A model generated the notes under the pieces. That model made no database searches. It was not told the DNA's origin and saw nothing but the letters and a program-made list of their open reading frames with translations. Shown here piece after piece: positions 11,846-21,705 of a DNA stretch of 64,000 nt. Source of the DNA: Paraspadella gotoi (lineage: Eukaryota > Chaetognatha); assembly GCA_051294375.1 (NCBI GenBank), contig CM119271.1:14142770-14206769 (forward strand). Direction: 5' to 3'. The position numbers were made by a program, and so were the translations under genes. Position 1 is the stretch's first letter; the number at the start of each line of letters is the position of its first letter.

Positions 11846-12225
11846 AATGGTGAAGAAAAAATACGTGATAAAGTGATATAAACAGTTACCCAAAACTTAC
11901 CCAGAAAACGTCTGATGGGCACTTAACGCATTAGCAATAAATAAGAAAGTCGATATAAATACTTGATATTATGATGTCAATCTTTAAGATGAATATTTAA
12001 AGAACTAAAACTTATTTTAGAAATTCCATTTCAAACTTTTAATTGTAAGGGTAAGTCAATAATTCTAAAACTCACCCAGAAAAGGTCGAGTCATCGTGAC
12101 TCTATCCCACTGACTCTCGTCCCAGACCCGAGGTGAGTTCTCGGCCGCCGAAAACGACGACGACGACGTCGGAGGTGACGCTAATATCGTGGAAAAATGA
12201 GTGCGAAAAAAAGGTAAGTTACCCA

Positions 12226-13373
12226 TTATTCCCTTACCCCTCTCCCCCCCCGAGACAACGGCGCCTTACGTGAGGCGCCGGCGCCTCCAGCGGCGCCGGT
12301 TCCTCCGACCGCGAGGAGTCTCGTCCAGACGTTCGGGCGACGGTCGAGCGAATCGCGGCTCCGGGGATTTCCGTACGACGAGATAGAAAACTGGAAGGGG
12401 GGGGAAGGGGGGAAATGTTGAGCGGACATTGTTGACCAGTCCAGACCTTAGAGTTAGAGAAAAAGAAAGAAAGAGAAAGAAAAAAGCGAGAGATAGAGCG
12501 CCAGCGCTGGGCCAGAGTCTACGATAGGAGACCATTGTGGATATGAATTGCTGTCGAGTTAACTTTGTACAGACACACGTTTCGCCCATATCAACCATAT
12601 CACAAGGCCATCAATAGAGCAAGAGAAAGAGAAAGAAAAAAAAAGAAAGATTAAGAAAGAAAGCGAGAGAGAGAGCGCGCGCACTGCGCGAGAGTTTACA
12701 AAAGGAGACCATTGTGGATATGAATTGCCGTTGTACAGAAACACGTTTTTCCCATATCAAACGCGAAACGTTTGTTTTTTATCTCCGCTTTCGTCCCCAT
12801 TTTTTTAATCTCCGCCTTCGTCCCCATTTTGAGATAGAAAAGCCTCATTTTCGTTCATTTGTAGTTGAACGTTTGTTCATGAGTTGTGTTTGTCCTCCAA
12901 TGAAAACTCGAGATTTTCAAAGAAAACGAGGAGGGCTATGATAAGCACCTGCGGTCTTTCTGTTTGGTAGGAGGCGCCAAAGGGATATTGCGGACCCTGG
13001 TACATCCGGCGATAGTGGGAGTAGGCGTCGACCGCATTGCGGGAGGAGGCCAGATGCTGAGAATGGGGTAGATAGCCTTTGAAGAGGGGGGGGGGGCAAG
13101 AGAAGAAGAAGAAGATTGGGAAATGAGAGGTTTAAAGAAAGATGGGAATAAATCATAAAGAGAGAAAAAAAAGGAAATGGGTCAATAAAATACAGATTAA
13201 AAGACCAAGATACAATATGTTATTTCCCTCGAAGACCAACCTCTGCCAATGCTCCTCCTTTGCCTCCTCCAATGGGTCACCAGAGGATTTTCGTCCCCGT
13301 CGTCGTCTTCCTCGTCGTTGTTGTTTTGGTTGACCCTCCCGTTGAAATTCCAGGGGTAACCGTAGCCGGACAT
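12226..13373 (-). CDS. Small unknown Tyr/Arg-rich protein
   Basis: Three exons are proposed: 13373 to about 13241, 13056-12949 and 12390-12226. The start MSGYGYPWNFNGRVNQNNND is followed by an acidic run (EEDDDGDE). Exon 2 gives HLASSRNAVDAYSHYRRMYQ and ends TERPQ in phase 0. Exon 3 follows a strong pyrimidine tract and CAG, reads on in phase 0 (FSISSYGNPRSRDSLDRRPN) and stops after a Gly/Arg-rich tail. Exons 2 and 3 fit well. The exon 1 to 2 junction does not agree in phase with the visible donors, so another small exon or a different donor is likely. Intron 2 holds a duplicated purine-rich block. The family is unknown. Confidence 0.5.
12430..12775. repeat. Direct duplication of a purine-rich block in an intron
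   Basis: Two tandem copies of about 160 bases (12440-12605 and 12612-12770). Each has an AAAG/GAGA-rich run, then GCGAGAGA, GAGTCTAC or GAGTTTAC, and the shared words GGAGACCATTGTGGATATGA and CCCATATCAA. They differ by several indels, so the duplication is not recent. A smaller tandem, ATCTCCGCYTTCGTCCCCAT, lies at 12780-12830. Confidence 0.75.
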
Positions 13374-13857
13374 TTTGTGTCGGGGGTGGTTTTTTTTTTC
13401 AGGTTTTAAAAATATAAATTTTTAAAAGAAACGCCTTTCATCTTTTTTTTTTTTTTGACGCGCGATGTAGTGACATCAAATAATTATATTTTATTGGGGG
13501 GGGGGCGGAGGGAGGGGCTAGTTAATCTCTGACCTCTCGTTTTTTTCCGAGTTTCAAATGACAAGACTGTATAAAAAAAAAGAATTAAACGAGAATCATT
13601 AATTTTGATTATGTAAAAAGAATTTCATCGTCTGAGTTAACAAAAAAAAAAAAAGAAATAACAAATAAATACATACGCAAACAATGCTCGAGACAACTAG
13701 CTATTCCTACTATAGCAATGTAGTGAAATTTAAAAAAAAAATGGAAATGAAAGGTTTTAACGAAAATGAAGCGGCCTCCATTTTTTTATTTTGGTTCAGC
13801 GTCGCGCCGGTCTCAGATCTCCTTTTCCTCACCCACCCCCCCGTCCCCCTCTTTTTG
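13374..13857. other. Intergenic, nothing recognised
   Basis: AT-rich sequence with poly-A, poly-T and a G run. It probably contains the 5' region of the gene ending at 12226 and the 3' untranslated region of the gene ending at 13858. Confidence 0.4.
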
Positions 13858-14958
13858 TCAATCCAACGTCGGTTCCATCATCGGCGCGGCGGAAATGGGC
13901 GTGGCCTGAGAGGAGAGAGATCCCAATAACGATTGGACGAGATGCGTGAGGGAGGCGTCGTCGGAGTCGTTGGCCGAGGCGGGCGCCAGGCGAGAGTGGA
14001 TGGAGTTGAGGAGACGACGGCAGACGAACAGCCTGGTTGGGTGTGGAAGGGATGGGGGATGGAAGGGTGGGGGGAGAGACAAAGGTACAATCAGTTTTTC
14101 AAAGTATTGAACTAAAAAAAATATATAATATATAATTATATATATATATGAAATAACGGAAGAAGTGAAAGAAAATAAATCGAGTGATAAATATGTTGTT
14201 TTTTTCCCCCCATTTCTCCGATCTCGAATACATCTTTTTCACCCACATGGTGACAATTTTACAAGCGGTATCATGAAAAAGCCTGAGAAAAAAAGATTTA
14301 AGATAGCCAATCACAATTTGATAAAAATCATAAATTTACTCTCCACTCTCCAGCTATTGATTTTTAAAAAGATGTCTCGTTTTTGAATATCCTAATTAAA
14401 TTAAAGCTGGGCCAGTTAAATTTTATACTACAGAATTTCTAAGTATATCAATGTCTTCATATTTTTAAGGGCTTTTTGAGGATATTAATATTGTTAATAT
14501 TTTAATAAATACTTTGTTTAAAAAAGTGCTAAAAGTTCCCAAAAAAATTGAATTTAAAAAAAGTGAGTTGGAAAATGAAACCCGATTTGAAAAGCCAACT
14601 TTCTCCACTCATTGTCAAGGTATATCTTAACTGATCAATATAAAATTTTAACACATAGATAGTTTTAATATTTTCTACTCAACTAAATTTTAAAATCAAT
14701 GATATAACCACTGGTTTGCAAATGACAGCGTATTTCTACCGGCGCTTGTAAAATTGTCACCATGTATTGTACTAATTTTTAATTAGTATAAAGAATACTC
14801 TTTCTTTTTGGACCTCAAAATAAAAATATCTCTAGCGAGCCTCACCTCCATCATTACTACATGTTTTATCAAAATATTATTGAACTGACCAGAAAGTAAA
14901 ACCGACGGCGCCGTCGATTCCCGTGGGAAATGAGATGAGCCAATTGACTTCGCCAAAC
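13858..14958 (-). CDS. Unknown protein, last two exons
   Basis: Exon 14958-14890 follows a CAG acceptor and reads FGEVNWLISFPTGIDGAVGF. It joins in phase 2 (TG plus G makes Trp) to exon 14032-13858, which reads LFVCRRLLNSIHSRL and ends in a Ser/Pro-rich tail with TGA at 13858. The join gives an aromatic, possibly membrane-near stretch (GFTFWLFVCRR). Upstream exons are not identified. A GC-rich block at 15380-15720 could hold one, but no frame there is convincing. Family unknown. Confidence 0.45.
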
Positions 14959-16125
14959 CTGGAGGCGAAATAAAGCATAAAACGATCGATGGTAGAATTA
15001 TAGTAATATCGGTAATCAATTAAAGTTAACGGGAGAAGAATCGAATTTGATTTCCTAACTACCAACACTATTCCAACCCTATCTTATTCATCGTACTTCT
15101 AACCTGCCTTAACTAGAAATCAATTTGCTCGAGAGCATAATACCAGAAATCGGTAGTTAAAAGACGGATGAGAAATTTAAGAGGGTGAAGATAAAAGAAT
15201 CTTAAAAATCTCAATTTGGTCTCAAATTAATCTATTTGCAGAGTCTGATTTTAAAAAGACTAACTTAATTCTATCTCAAAACTAATTCTCGAAAAAGAAA
15301 AAAAAAGAAAAGCAACAAGCATTTAAAAAAAAAAAATTCCTCACGGAAATCCAACGTAACTAATTCTTTTAATATAATTTTAAGCCGCCGCCGGGGCCGC
15401 GAACGATAGACGTTGACGGAAACGTTGACGATGAGAGAAGACGACGAAAACGACGAAAACGACGAAGCGGGTCCAAATCCCACGATGACGACGACAGTCA
15501 GGTTTTTTTTTCCCGTCGTCGTCATCGAAAGTTTCGATGGCGACGACGAAAAGCGAAGGGAGAAACAATGGATCGGAGAGACGGGAGAGACGGGAGACCC
15601 GGACGGATCGAGAGGTCTTCCATGAGTCGAACGATATTGACGAGGATTGACTCCTCTTCCCGTTCCCTCCCTCTTCCTCTCTCTCGTCTCCGGGAAATCG
15701 GAATCTCCATCGATGAATTTCACTTCTCGAATTTACTTCTCACTGCGAACATCGAATCTTTGACAATTTGATCCAAATCTTTATATTCCTGGATTCAAAT
15801 CATTCCGTCGATCAAAATACGAAAAAAAAACCATCACGTCTCTAAAAGCACTGATTTTAACCTTTAACACCATCACTTCACGAAAACTAGGTAAGTTTCT
15901 ATATATATTTCCATGCAATGATGTCGATGATGGTTTATGACGCCACGATGTTAATATATTGATTCCATGTAGATAATGTTATTTGATGTCATGATTGTAG
16001 CAGATGCCGTGATGATGGTGATTAACTGATATCATCATAATAATACCATTATTATAATGATTTTCATGAAAGGGATTTGGTAACAGTATGTACTTATAAA
16101 ACATTTTCTCTCCTTTCCAGCGATC
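14959..16125. other. Intergenic region; includes 5' untranslated intron of the plus-strand gene
   Basis: A plus-strand donor (ACTAG followed by GTAAGT near 15890) pairs with a pyrimidine-rich acceptor (CTCCTTTCCAG just before 16122). This suggests a non-coding first exon for the gene starting at 16126. The GC-rich block at 15380-15720 is low complexity (CGTCGT type) and open on both strands. I cannot assign it. Confidence 0.4.
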
Positions 16126-17613
16126 ATGGATACGCCAACTTCCAACCATCGCTCCGCCTCTGACCGCAAGCGTAAATTCAGCGCCGACTCCGATTCGGAG
16201 ATGCCAGCCCCCAAGGTCGGGCACAAGGGCGCGACTGATGAAGCGAAGGCGACGCCGCAGCCACCGGCGCCGGCGCCGGCGCCAGGCCACCCCTGGAATG
16301 ACCGCGTGGTAGGCGAGAGAGTCATCACCGAGCGCCTTCCCAGCATCCCCGACCTCCCCGCATCCGTCTTGGACGAGACATTGCAAAACGACGCCAACAT
16401 GGAAGAGGAGGAGCAGGAGCTTCAGAAGTACCTCGATGAGGACCAAGATTGGGTCAACATCCGCGCCATCTTTAGACTCGAACAAATTGGCGCCGACGAC
16501 ATAAATTTCGACATTCTTGGCAGCGCCATCGACGAAGTCGCCCACGTGAAGTCGGAATCGTCTTTCCAATCCGGCACCGACGTCATTTCCGGCGCCGACG
16601 TCGATTCCGATCTGTCCCTCACGCCATCTACCGAGGTTCCCTCCATCATCGGCTCGGACGTCGACATCGCGTCCCTCTTCGATTCGGCCAATACCATCGA
16701 TCAAGTTGACGAATCTGCCAACGGTGCTGCTGCCAACGCAGCTACCGACGCTGCTGCCAACGCTGCAGATAACCCTGCTGCCGGTGTTGTTGCAGACGCT
16801 AATGAATTCGCTGCCTGCTCTTCCTCCGAGTACGAGGATCTCGTTATCGACTTGGACTACAAATCCAGCGAGGACGAAACTTTGAGTACAGATTCTTTGA
16901 GTACTTTGAGTACTGATTCTTGCAGCGCCAAGGAATCCATTGAAAGGGATTCTTGCCAAGACGTATCTTTTGGCTACAAATGGATCAACGCCCCACCGCG
17001 ACCCCGACTTTGGGTTCCCTATCAACACGAGCCAATCAACGACGACGAAGACCTCGTCGATGACGGCGTCGCTGTCGATCAAGCGGAAGACGTTCCTTCG
17101 CCCGCCAGATTCGTCAGCGTCGCCCCCGGAGAATCCGCGGAGACGGCGGAGGACGAAGCCGGACGCCAGGTCATCCCGGCGTCCGGCGTCGCTCAAGATA
17201 AGAACAAAAACTACGACGCCGATGAAGGGGACGATGCCGACTCCGATGAAGAGGACGATGCCGACTCCGATGAAGAGGACGAAGCCGACTCCGATNNNNN
17301 NNNNNAAGCCGACTCCGATGAAGAGGACGAAGCCGACTCCGACGACGAAACCAACCTAGACGATTCCAACGTCGAGCCCCTCACAACCGAAAACCTCGAG
17401 CTCTTCCAAGCCCAACGCGTCAATAGGGTGGGAGGCTTCTGGTACTTCAGGATCAAAGAATGGATCAAGAGCATCCCCGAAACCTCCTTGGTTAAGCGGC
17501 GCCTAGCGACGGGCGAGATGCTCGAGGAGAATCTCCTCCAACCCTTGGAGGACGACCAATGGGACATTGAAACCGTCGAAGGAATTGAAGACTTCAACGA
17601 GAAGGATGAGTAA
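16126..17613 (+). CDS. Acidic protein, about 495 residues, single coding exon, contains assembly gap
   Basis: This is the only clear plus-strand gene. The ATG lies 4 bases after a strong 3' splice site, and the frame is open to TAA at 17611-17613. The product has a Lys/Arg-containing start (SDRKRKFSADSDSEMP), an Ala/Pro stretch, a folded-looking acidic part (MEEEEQELQKYLDEDQDWVN) and an Asp/Ser repeat region built on the 8-residue unit EEDDADSD or EEDEADSD. The C-terminus has more normal composition (VGGFWYFRIKEWIKSIPETS). Ten Ns at 17296-17305 fall inside the repeat. The length there is therefore an assembly guess that happens to keep the frame open on both sides. It could be a nuclear acidic, chaperone-like or chromatin protein, but I do not recognise it. 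Confidence 0.75.
   Translation: MDTPTSNHRSASDRKRKFSADSDSEMPAPKVGHKGATDEAKATPQPPAPAPAPGHPWNDRVVGERVITERLPSIPDLPASVLDETLQNDANMEEEEQELQKYLDEDQDWVNIRAIFRLEQIGADDINFDILGSAIDEVAHVKSESSFQSGTDVISGADVDSDLSLTPSTEVPSIIGSDVDIASLFDSANTIDQVDESANGAAANAATDAAANAADNPAAGVVADANEFAACSSSEYEDLVIDLDYKSSEDETLSTDSLSTLSTDSCSAKESIERDSCQDVSFGYKWINAPPRPRLWVPYQHEPINDDEDLVDDGVAVDQAEDVPSPARFVSVAPGESAETAEDEAGRQVIPASGVAQDKNKNYDADEGDDADSDEEDDADSDEEDEADSDXXXXADSDEEDEADSDDETNLDDSNVEPLTTENLELFQAQRVNRVGGFWYFRIKEWIKSIPETSLVKRRLATGEMLEENLLQPLEDDQWDIETVEGIEDFNEKDE
17296..17305. other. Assembly gap (10 N)
   Basis: Ten N bases sit within a 24-bp tandem repeat encoding Asp/Glu/Ser. The real copy number is unknown. Confidence 1.
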
Positions 17614-17894
17614 AAAGGGTGTTGGACAAAAAAAAGGGGGACTAAAGGTCAGAAGAAGCTCATCGTTACGGGAGCTTCTTCAGCCTTCGTCCGATCCGCC
17701 CACCCCCCCTTTCTCTCTCCCCCCCCCGAAAAAAAAACTTCGTGGTTCTTCGTGAGTTTTGCGAAATTCGTTGTTTCGCATCCGGGCGGCCGTGGAACAA
17801 AAAAAAAAAAATAAATTGCCCGCGACCGGGCACGATCGCGCGACCTCGTAAAGCAACTCGGCGTCGGATCCCTTACCCCGACCCAGAAACTCAC

Positions 17895-18479
17895 CAACTG
17901 GAGGGAAGGACCATCAGCGGCGTCGATTTGTGATAGACGATGGTGACTAGAAGGCAGACGACGAGGAAGAAGTAGGCGGGCGTCTGCACGCTTGCCTTCA
18001 ACCTAAGAAAAAGTGAATCAGTAGTATCAAATGTAAATGTGTACTTCAAAGCAAAAGGGCGGACTTTTTCAAAAAACTCACTTGGCGGCGGCGAGGGCGG
18101 CGTCCTTGGTCTCGGCGCCCAACTCGTCCCTGACGGCGTTGATTCTCCTCTGCAACTTGGCGTGGCGCGCGAACTCCTCCGTCATCGAGATGCTCGCCAA
18201 CTCGCGCTCCAGATCGCGGAGCTCCTCCTGGCGCGGCGAGGCGGCGGCGAGGAGGCGGGCCAGGCGGCGTTCCTGCGGCGGAGAAGAGTGAGACAGTGAC
18301 GGAAGTTGAATGGAAGATGAAGATTAAAAAAACTTCGATCGAAGATACGAAACCTTGATGAAGTTGGTGACTCTGGGCAATAAGAGGAAGAGGAGGTGAA
18401 ATCCTGGCGCCAAGAGAATCCCCGTCCAGCAGACGTGGAGCGGATCGGCGCCGGACGCGTATCGAGATTCTTCCGTCAT
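17895..18479 (-). CDS. GET1: GET1/WRB, tail-anchored protein insertion receptor subunit (C-terminus not resolved)
   Basis: GET1 (WRB) and CAMLG form the ER membrane receptor that inserts tail-anchored proteins delivered by GET3. Three exons are clear: 18479-18354, 18272-18082 and 18002-17895, with matching phases 0, 2 and 2. The order fits WRB: a first membrane helix (FHLLFLLLPRVTNFIK), a cytosolic coiled coil with the family-like SMTEEFARHAKLQRRIN, and a second helix (AYFFLVVCLLVTIVY) followed by PLMVLPSSW. WRB continues with a third helix. I cannot find a good final exon before the convergent plus-strand gene ends at 17613. The codon after the last Trp, read through the donor, is TGA. Either the third helix is on an unrecognised exon or the protein is shortened. 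Confidence 0.85.
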
Positions 18480-19240
18480 TTCCCACTTTCTTTTGTTATT
18501 GTTGTACTATTTGTGCGTTAAGTTGTCGTAGAAATTGAAAATAATTTAAATATTGTTTTCGTTATCCAGTCATTTTCGATGGAATAAAAAAGTTTAAAAA
18601 AAAAATAATCCGGTATTTTTTTATATTAATTTCGTTTCCTGTAAAAATAAATCGAGCAACATACTAACAAAGTTAGATGGGTGTAAAACATTATCAGATT
18701 TTAAAGTAAACGGTAAAATGTGTAAAAAGTATAAAGAGAACATTAAATGTAAATGAAGATGTCAAAAATGACGCTCAAATCACCAAAGTTTTTCTTCCTT
18801 GCGTTTTTACCAAATTTCGGGATTTAGTAGGACTTATAATTAATAATACTATTATTAATTAGTTAATTATTAATTAATAGGCTAACACTTGCTTTACAAT
18901 TTACAGGGGAATAGTTTTTTCGGACCAAAAAGAAATCGCTTTAATTTCTTATAGCAAATTATGTAAGCACTAACCCTAATAGTAATAATACAAAAAAGCA
19001 AAGCAAAGCAAAGAATCTTGAGGTAAACTAAAAAAAGGTAAACGATGAATAAAAAACAACAACAATAATAACCTCAATCCCAAAATTATAATTTTTCACA
19101 AGGAATAAACAAGAAGCCGTAAAGTTTAAATAAGAATAACGATGAGCAATGAACCATAACAGCGACGAAAAATAAACAGGGTGCGAAAAAAATTTGTATG
19201 ACAATGAGTTCGTTCATTTAGTCGAGATCGAAAAAAAATT

Positions 19241-19312
<72 letters not shown>

Positions 19313-19366
19313 ACGGAACATCGCGTCGCCGATGACTTTTGTTTTTTGACGTCTTCGATCTTCCTT
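18480..19366. other. AT-rich intergenic stretch with CT microsatellite
   Basis: Nothing gene-like. Contains short palindromic TTAATTA runs near 18835-18885 and a (CT)n tract at 19245-19303 followed by (CG)n. Confidence 0.6.
19245..19311. repeat. (CT)n then (CG)n microsatellite
   Basis: About 29 CT units run directly into four to five CG units. It lies just downstream of the stop codon of the secreted acidic protein gene, probably in its 3' untranslated region. Confidence 0.9.
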
Positions 19367-20104
19367 TCACAACTCCACCTTTCGTTGATACTTTAACTAA
19401 AAACAAAATTTAATTTAATTGATAGATTAAAGTTATAAATAATGAAACTGAGGCGAAATCCAAGACCCACCTTCTCTTCAAACACTTCGCCCGTCTCCTC
19501 CATGTGACTCATGGGATTGACCCTCTCCTCCCTGGTCCGCTCATCCGCCGGTCGGTCCGACGACTCCACCTCGTGGAACGCCTCTTCCGGCGAGGAGTCG
19601 CGTCGGCGGGGGGTGGCGAAGGAAGACGCCTCCTCTCGGGAGAGGAAGAGATGATCTGGAAATGGGGAAGGGGGGGGTTTGCCGGATTAAAGAGGGAAGA
19701 CCGAAAAGATTAAAATGGAAAGGACGAAATGGCTCGTGCCTTTGGCGTCTCTTTTGTCGTCGCCGCCGTCCGTCGTTTCGTTGGCGTCGTCGTGGACGTT
19801 GTCGTTGTCTTCGTGGTCGTCGTCTTCGTCGTCGCTACCGTCGTCGTCGTGATCGTCGTTTTTATCGTCGCCGTCGCCAGGTTTCGTAGGCGACGGCGCT
19901 TTGGCTTGCGCGGTTTCCGTCATGGCACCTGGTAAGAAAAAGGGAGAAGGGAAAGCAATGTAAATGAGCAATTAATTAACAAATAATAAAATAATCATTA
20001 ATCATATCATCAACGTTAATTAAAAATAATTAATAAAAAATACCTCTTTCCAAAGAGAGAAGCATAAAGAAAAGAAGGAGGATATTGACGACGATCAACT
20101 TCAT
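19367..20104 (-). CDS. Small secreted Asp-rich protein
   Basis: Exon 20104-20044 encodes a signal peptide (MKLIVVNILLLFFMLLSLER). Exon 2 starts at 19928 and encodes a short Lys/Pro segment, then a long Asp/His/Asn-rich run (for example DDKNDDHDDDGSDDEDDDHE). Exon 3, 19655-19471, is Glu/Arg/Ser-rich. Exon 4, 19396-19367, adds LKYQRKVEL and a stop. The exon 2 donor is unclear; the only phase-matching site near 19740 is a GC dinucleotide. About 155 residues in all. Poly-Asp secreted proteins can bind calcium, and an extracellular matrix or mineral role is possible, but that is inference. Confidence 0.6.
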
Positions 20105-20426
20105 CTTTAATTCTTTTCAGTTTTTTTTGGGGGGGTAAGTTTCTAAAAATAATTGTTCAACAAAAAACGCAGTATAATCATAACAATCAATCATAATAAT
20201 CAATCTGATGAAATCTTCTTGAGAAAATTTTTAATTTTAAAATCGACAAACATGTTTTTAAAAGAACAGAAATTCTCATATTTGAGGAATGGAATTGATA
20301 AGTTGAAAAACTATGCCGGAGGAAAATGTTTAGAGTTTAGTAGAAGGGAGATGAAATTTAAGCTATAGTAGCAGTAACTTTATTGGCATGTAATTAAAAT
20401 AGCGTGATAAACAAACCAAAGCAAAA

Positions 20427-21616
20427 TCATTCAATAACATCAAAATTTGCTGGTACAAACCCATCCACACATTGCTTCCATTCAGTAAAACGTAAATAAT
20501 TGTCACTTCTTCGTTTGATATGAAGATTCTTTTGTTTTGTATCAAATGATAAGCAGCTTCGGTTATCCAAATGTCTATGGAGTAGGTGAATCCTAAAAAA
20601 TTTTCGCAAGCAGTACCGACAAGCCCAAACTTGAGTTTTGGGGTGAAAGCCTGACATTAACGTGGAAACGTTCTTAACAAGAACAAAGTGACGCTCATTG
20701 TGTAAAAGCATCAGATCAACATCGTGTTCGGCCTTCCTTCTCTTACTCGCACGCAAGAGAAAAAAATGAAGGAAATTGTCTTCCAAAGATTTTTCGTAAC
20801 CGACGATATTAATCGACAAAGATGGATTCAAGGATTCGAACAGATCCACCTGAGAATCTTTGACAACGGGAAACGAAATTCCTTCATAATTCAATACGGG
20901 CAAAAGTCCTTTATAATTTGATAGACGCTCCGCGCCTCGATTAGTTGGATGCAACTTGGCCACGATCGACCATAAAAAACTAAGGTTGTCTTTTGTTTTA
21001 ACATTGATTAAAGCTCTCGACCGCTTCATGCGCTCCAAGAAGGGGATGTAGGTGAATTTGGAAGAAACCTTTTCTTTTCCATTCGGAACTTCAAAGTCTT
21101 CAACTGAGTAAAAGTCCTTCCGCATGCCTTTGTAAAATATTGTATTAAAATAAAAAAATATTTTTAAAAAAAAATCTACTCTGCTTTTACATAAGAGCCG
21201 AAAAAAAAAATGTTTAGGCGTAGAGAAATTTTGGAAAGAAAGAAGGCAGCATAACAATTAAAAAAATCTTACTGTATTTAAAAAAAAAAAGCCTTCAACT
21301 TACTACCTTTCTTTCCCTTTGCGTATGGAAAGGTTTCTTTTTGCAGCGGACGATGATTAGGAATAGGAGACATTTCGCCATTCTCCAAAAAATTGCGCTG
21401 GATTGAAATATCACAATTTTCAACTTCCATAGGTGCAGACACAGGCGGGTTGGAATCTGGGCAAGACTCCACAGTTTTTTCGCGGCATAAGTAATTGTCA
21501 TCATTTAGACTTATGGTGATACAATTTTCAATTGGGTCAGACTTAATGTCAACATTTTTTAACAGCTTCCTGTTTTCCAAGGCTTCAACCAATGTGATAA
21601 AGATAATATCCAGCAT
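20427..21616 (-). CDS. Stand-alone Polinton-type PolB N-terminal module, copy A
   Basis: Two exons, 21616-21304 and 21127-20427, join in phase 1 to give 337 residues. Exon 1 starts MLDIIFITLVEALEN. Exon 2 holds a module that, from memory, precedes the DNA polymerase B domain in Polinton/Maverick-like proteins of animals: KTKDNLSFLWSIVAKLHP, a GISFPV then SINIVGYEKS stretch, LLHNERHFVLVKNVS, and a zinc finger CRYCLRKF with two later His and a Cys. The frame then ends (RFTEWKQCVDGFVPANFD) just where the exonuclease/polymerase domain would start. The residue usually Cys in the KCFLW motif is Ser here. Copy B lies 89 bases upstream with the same exon structure and an identical exon 2 length of 701 bases. 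Both frames are intact, suggesting use by the host or a mobile element's accessory gene. Confidence 0.7.
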
Positions 21617-21705
21617 TGTAAAACTTCTGCAAATGCTACATAAAACAAATATAAAACGGCTTAGCGAATTAGCAAACGTTAAAAAACAAGTCGGTAAAAT
21701 ATTGA

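Noticed and set aside
15271-15723. GC-rich minus-strand frames of 60-150 codons
   Set aside because: Three overlapping low-complexity frames with no preferred one; could be a promoter-side CpG-rich block.
16035-17196. Long minus-strand open frames opposite the acidic gene
   Set aside because: They mirror the plus-strand gene because GAC/GTC-rich codons lack stops on both strands; the plus frame has a 3' splice site before its ATG and sensible composition.
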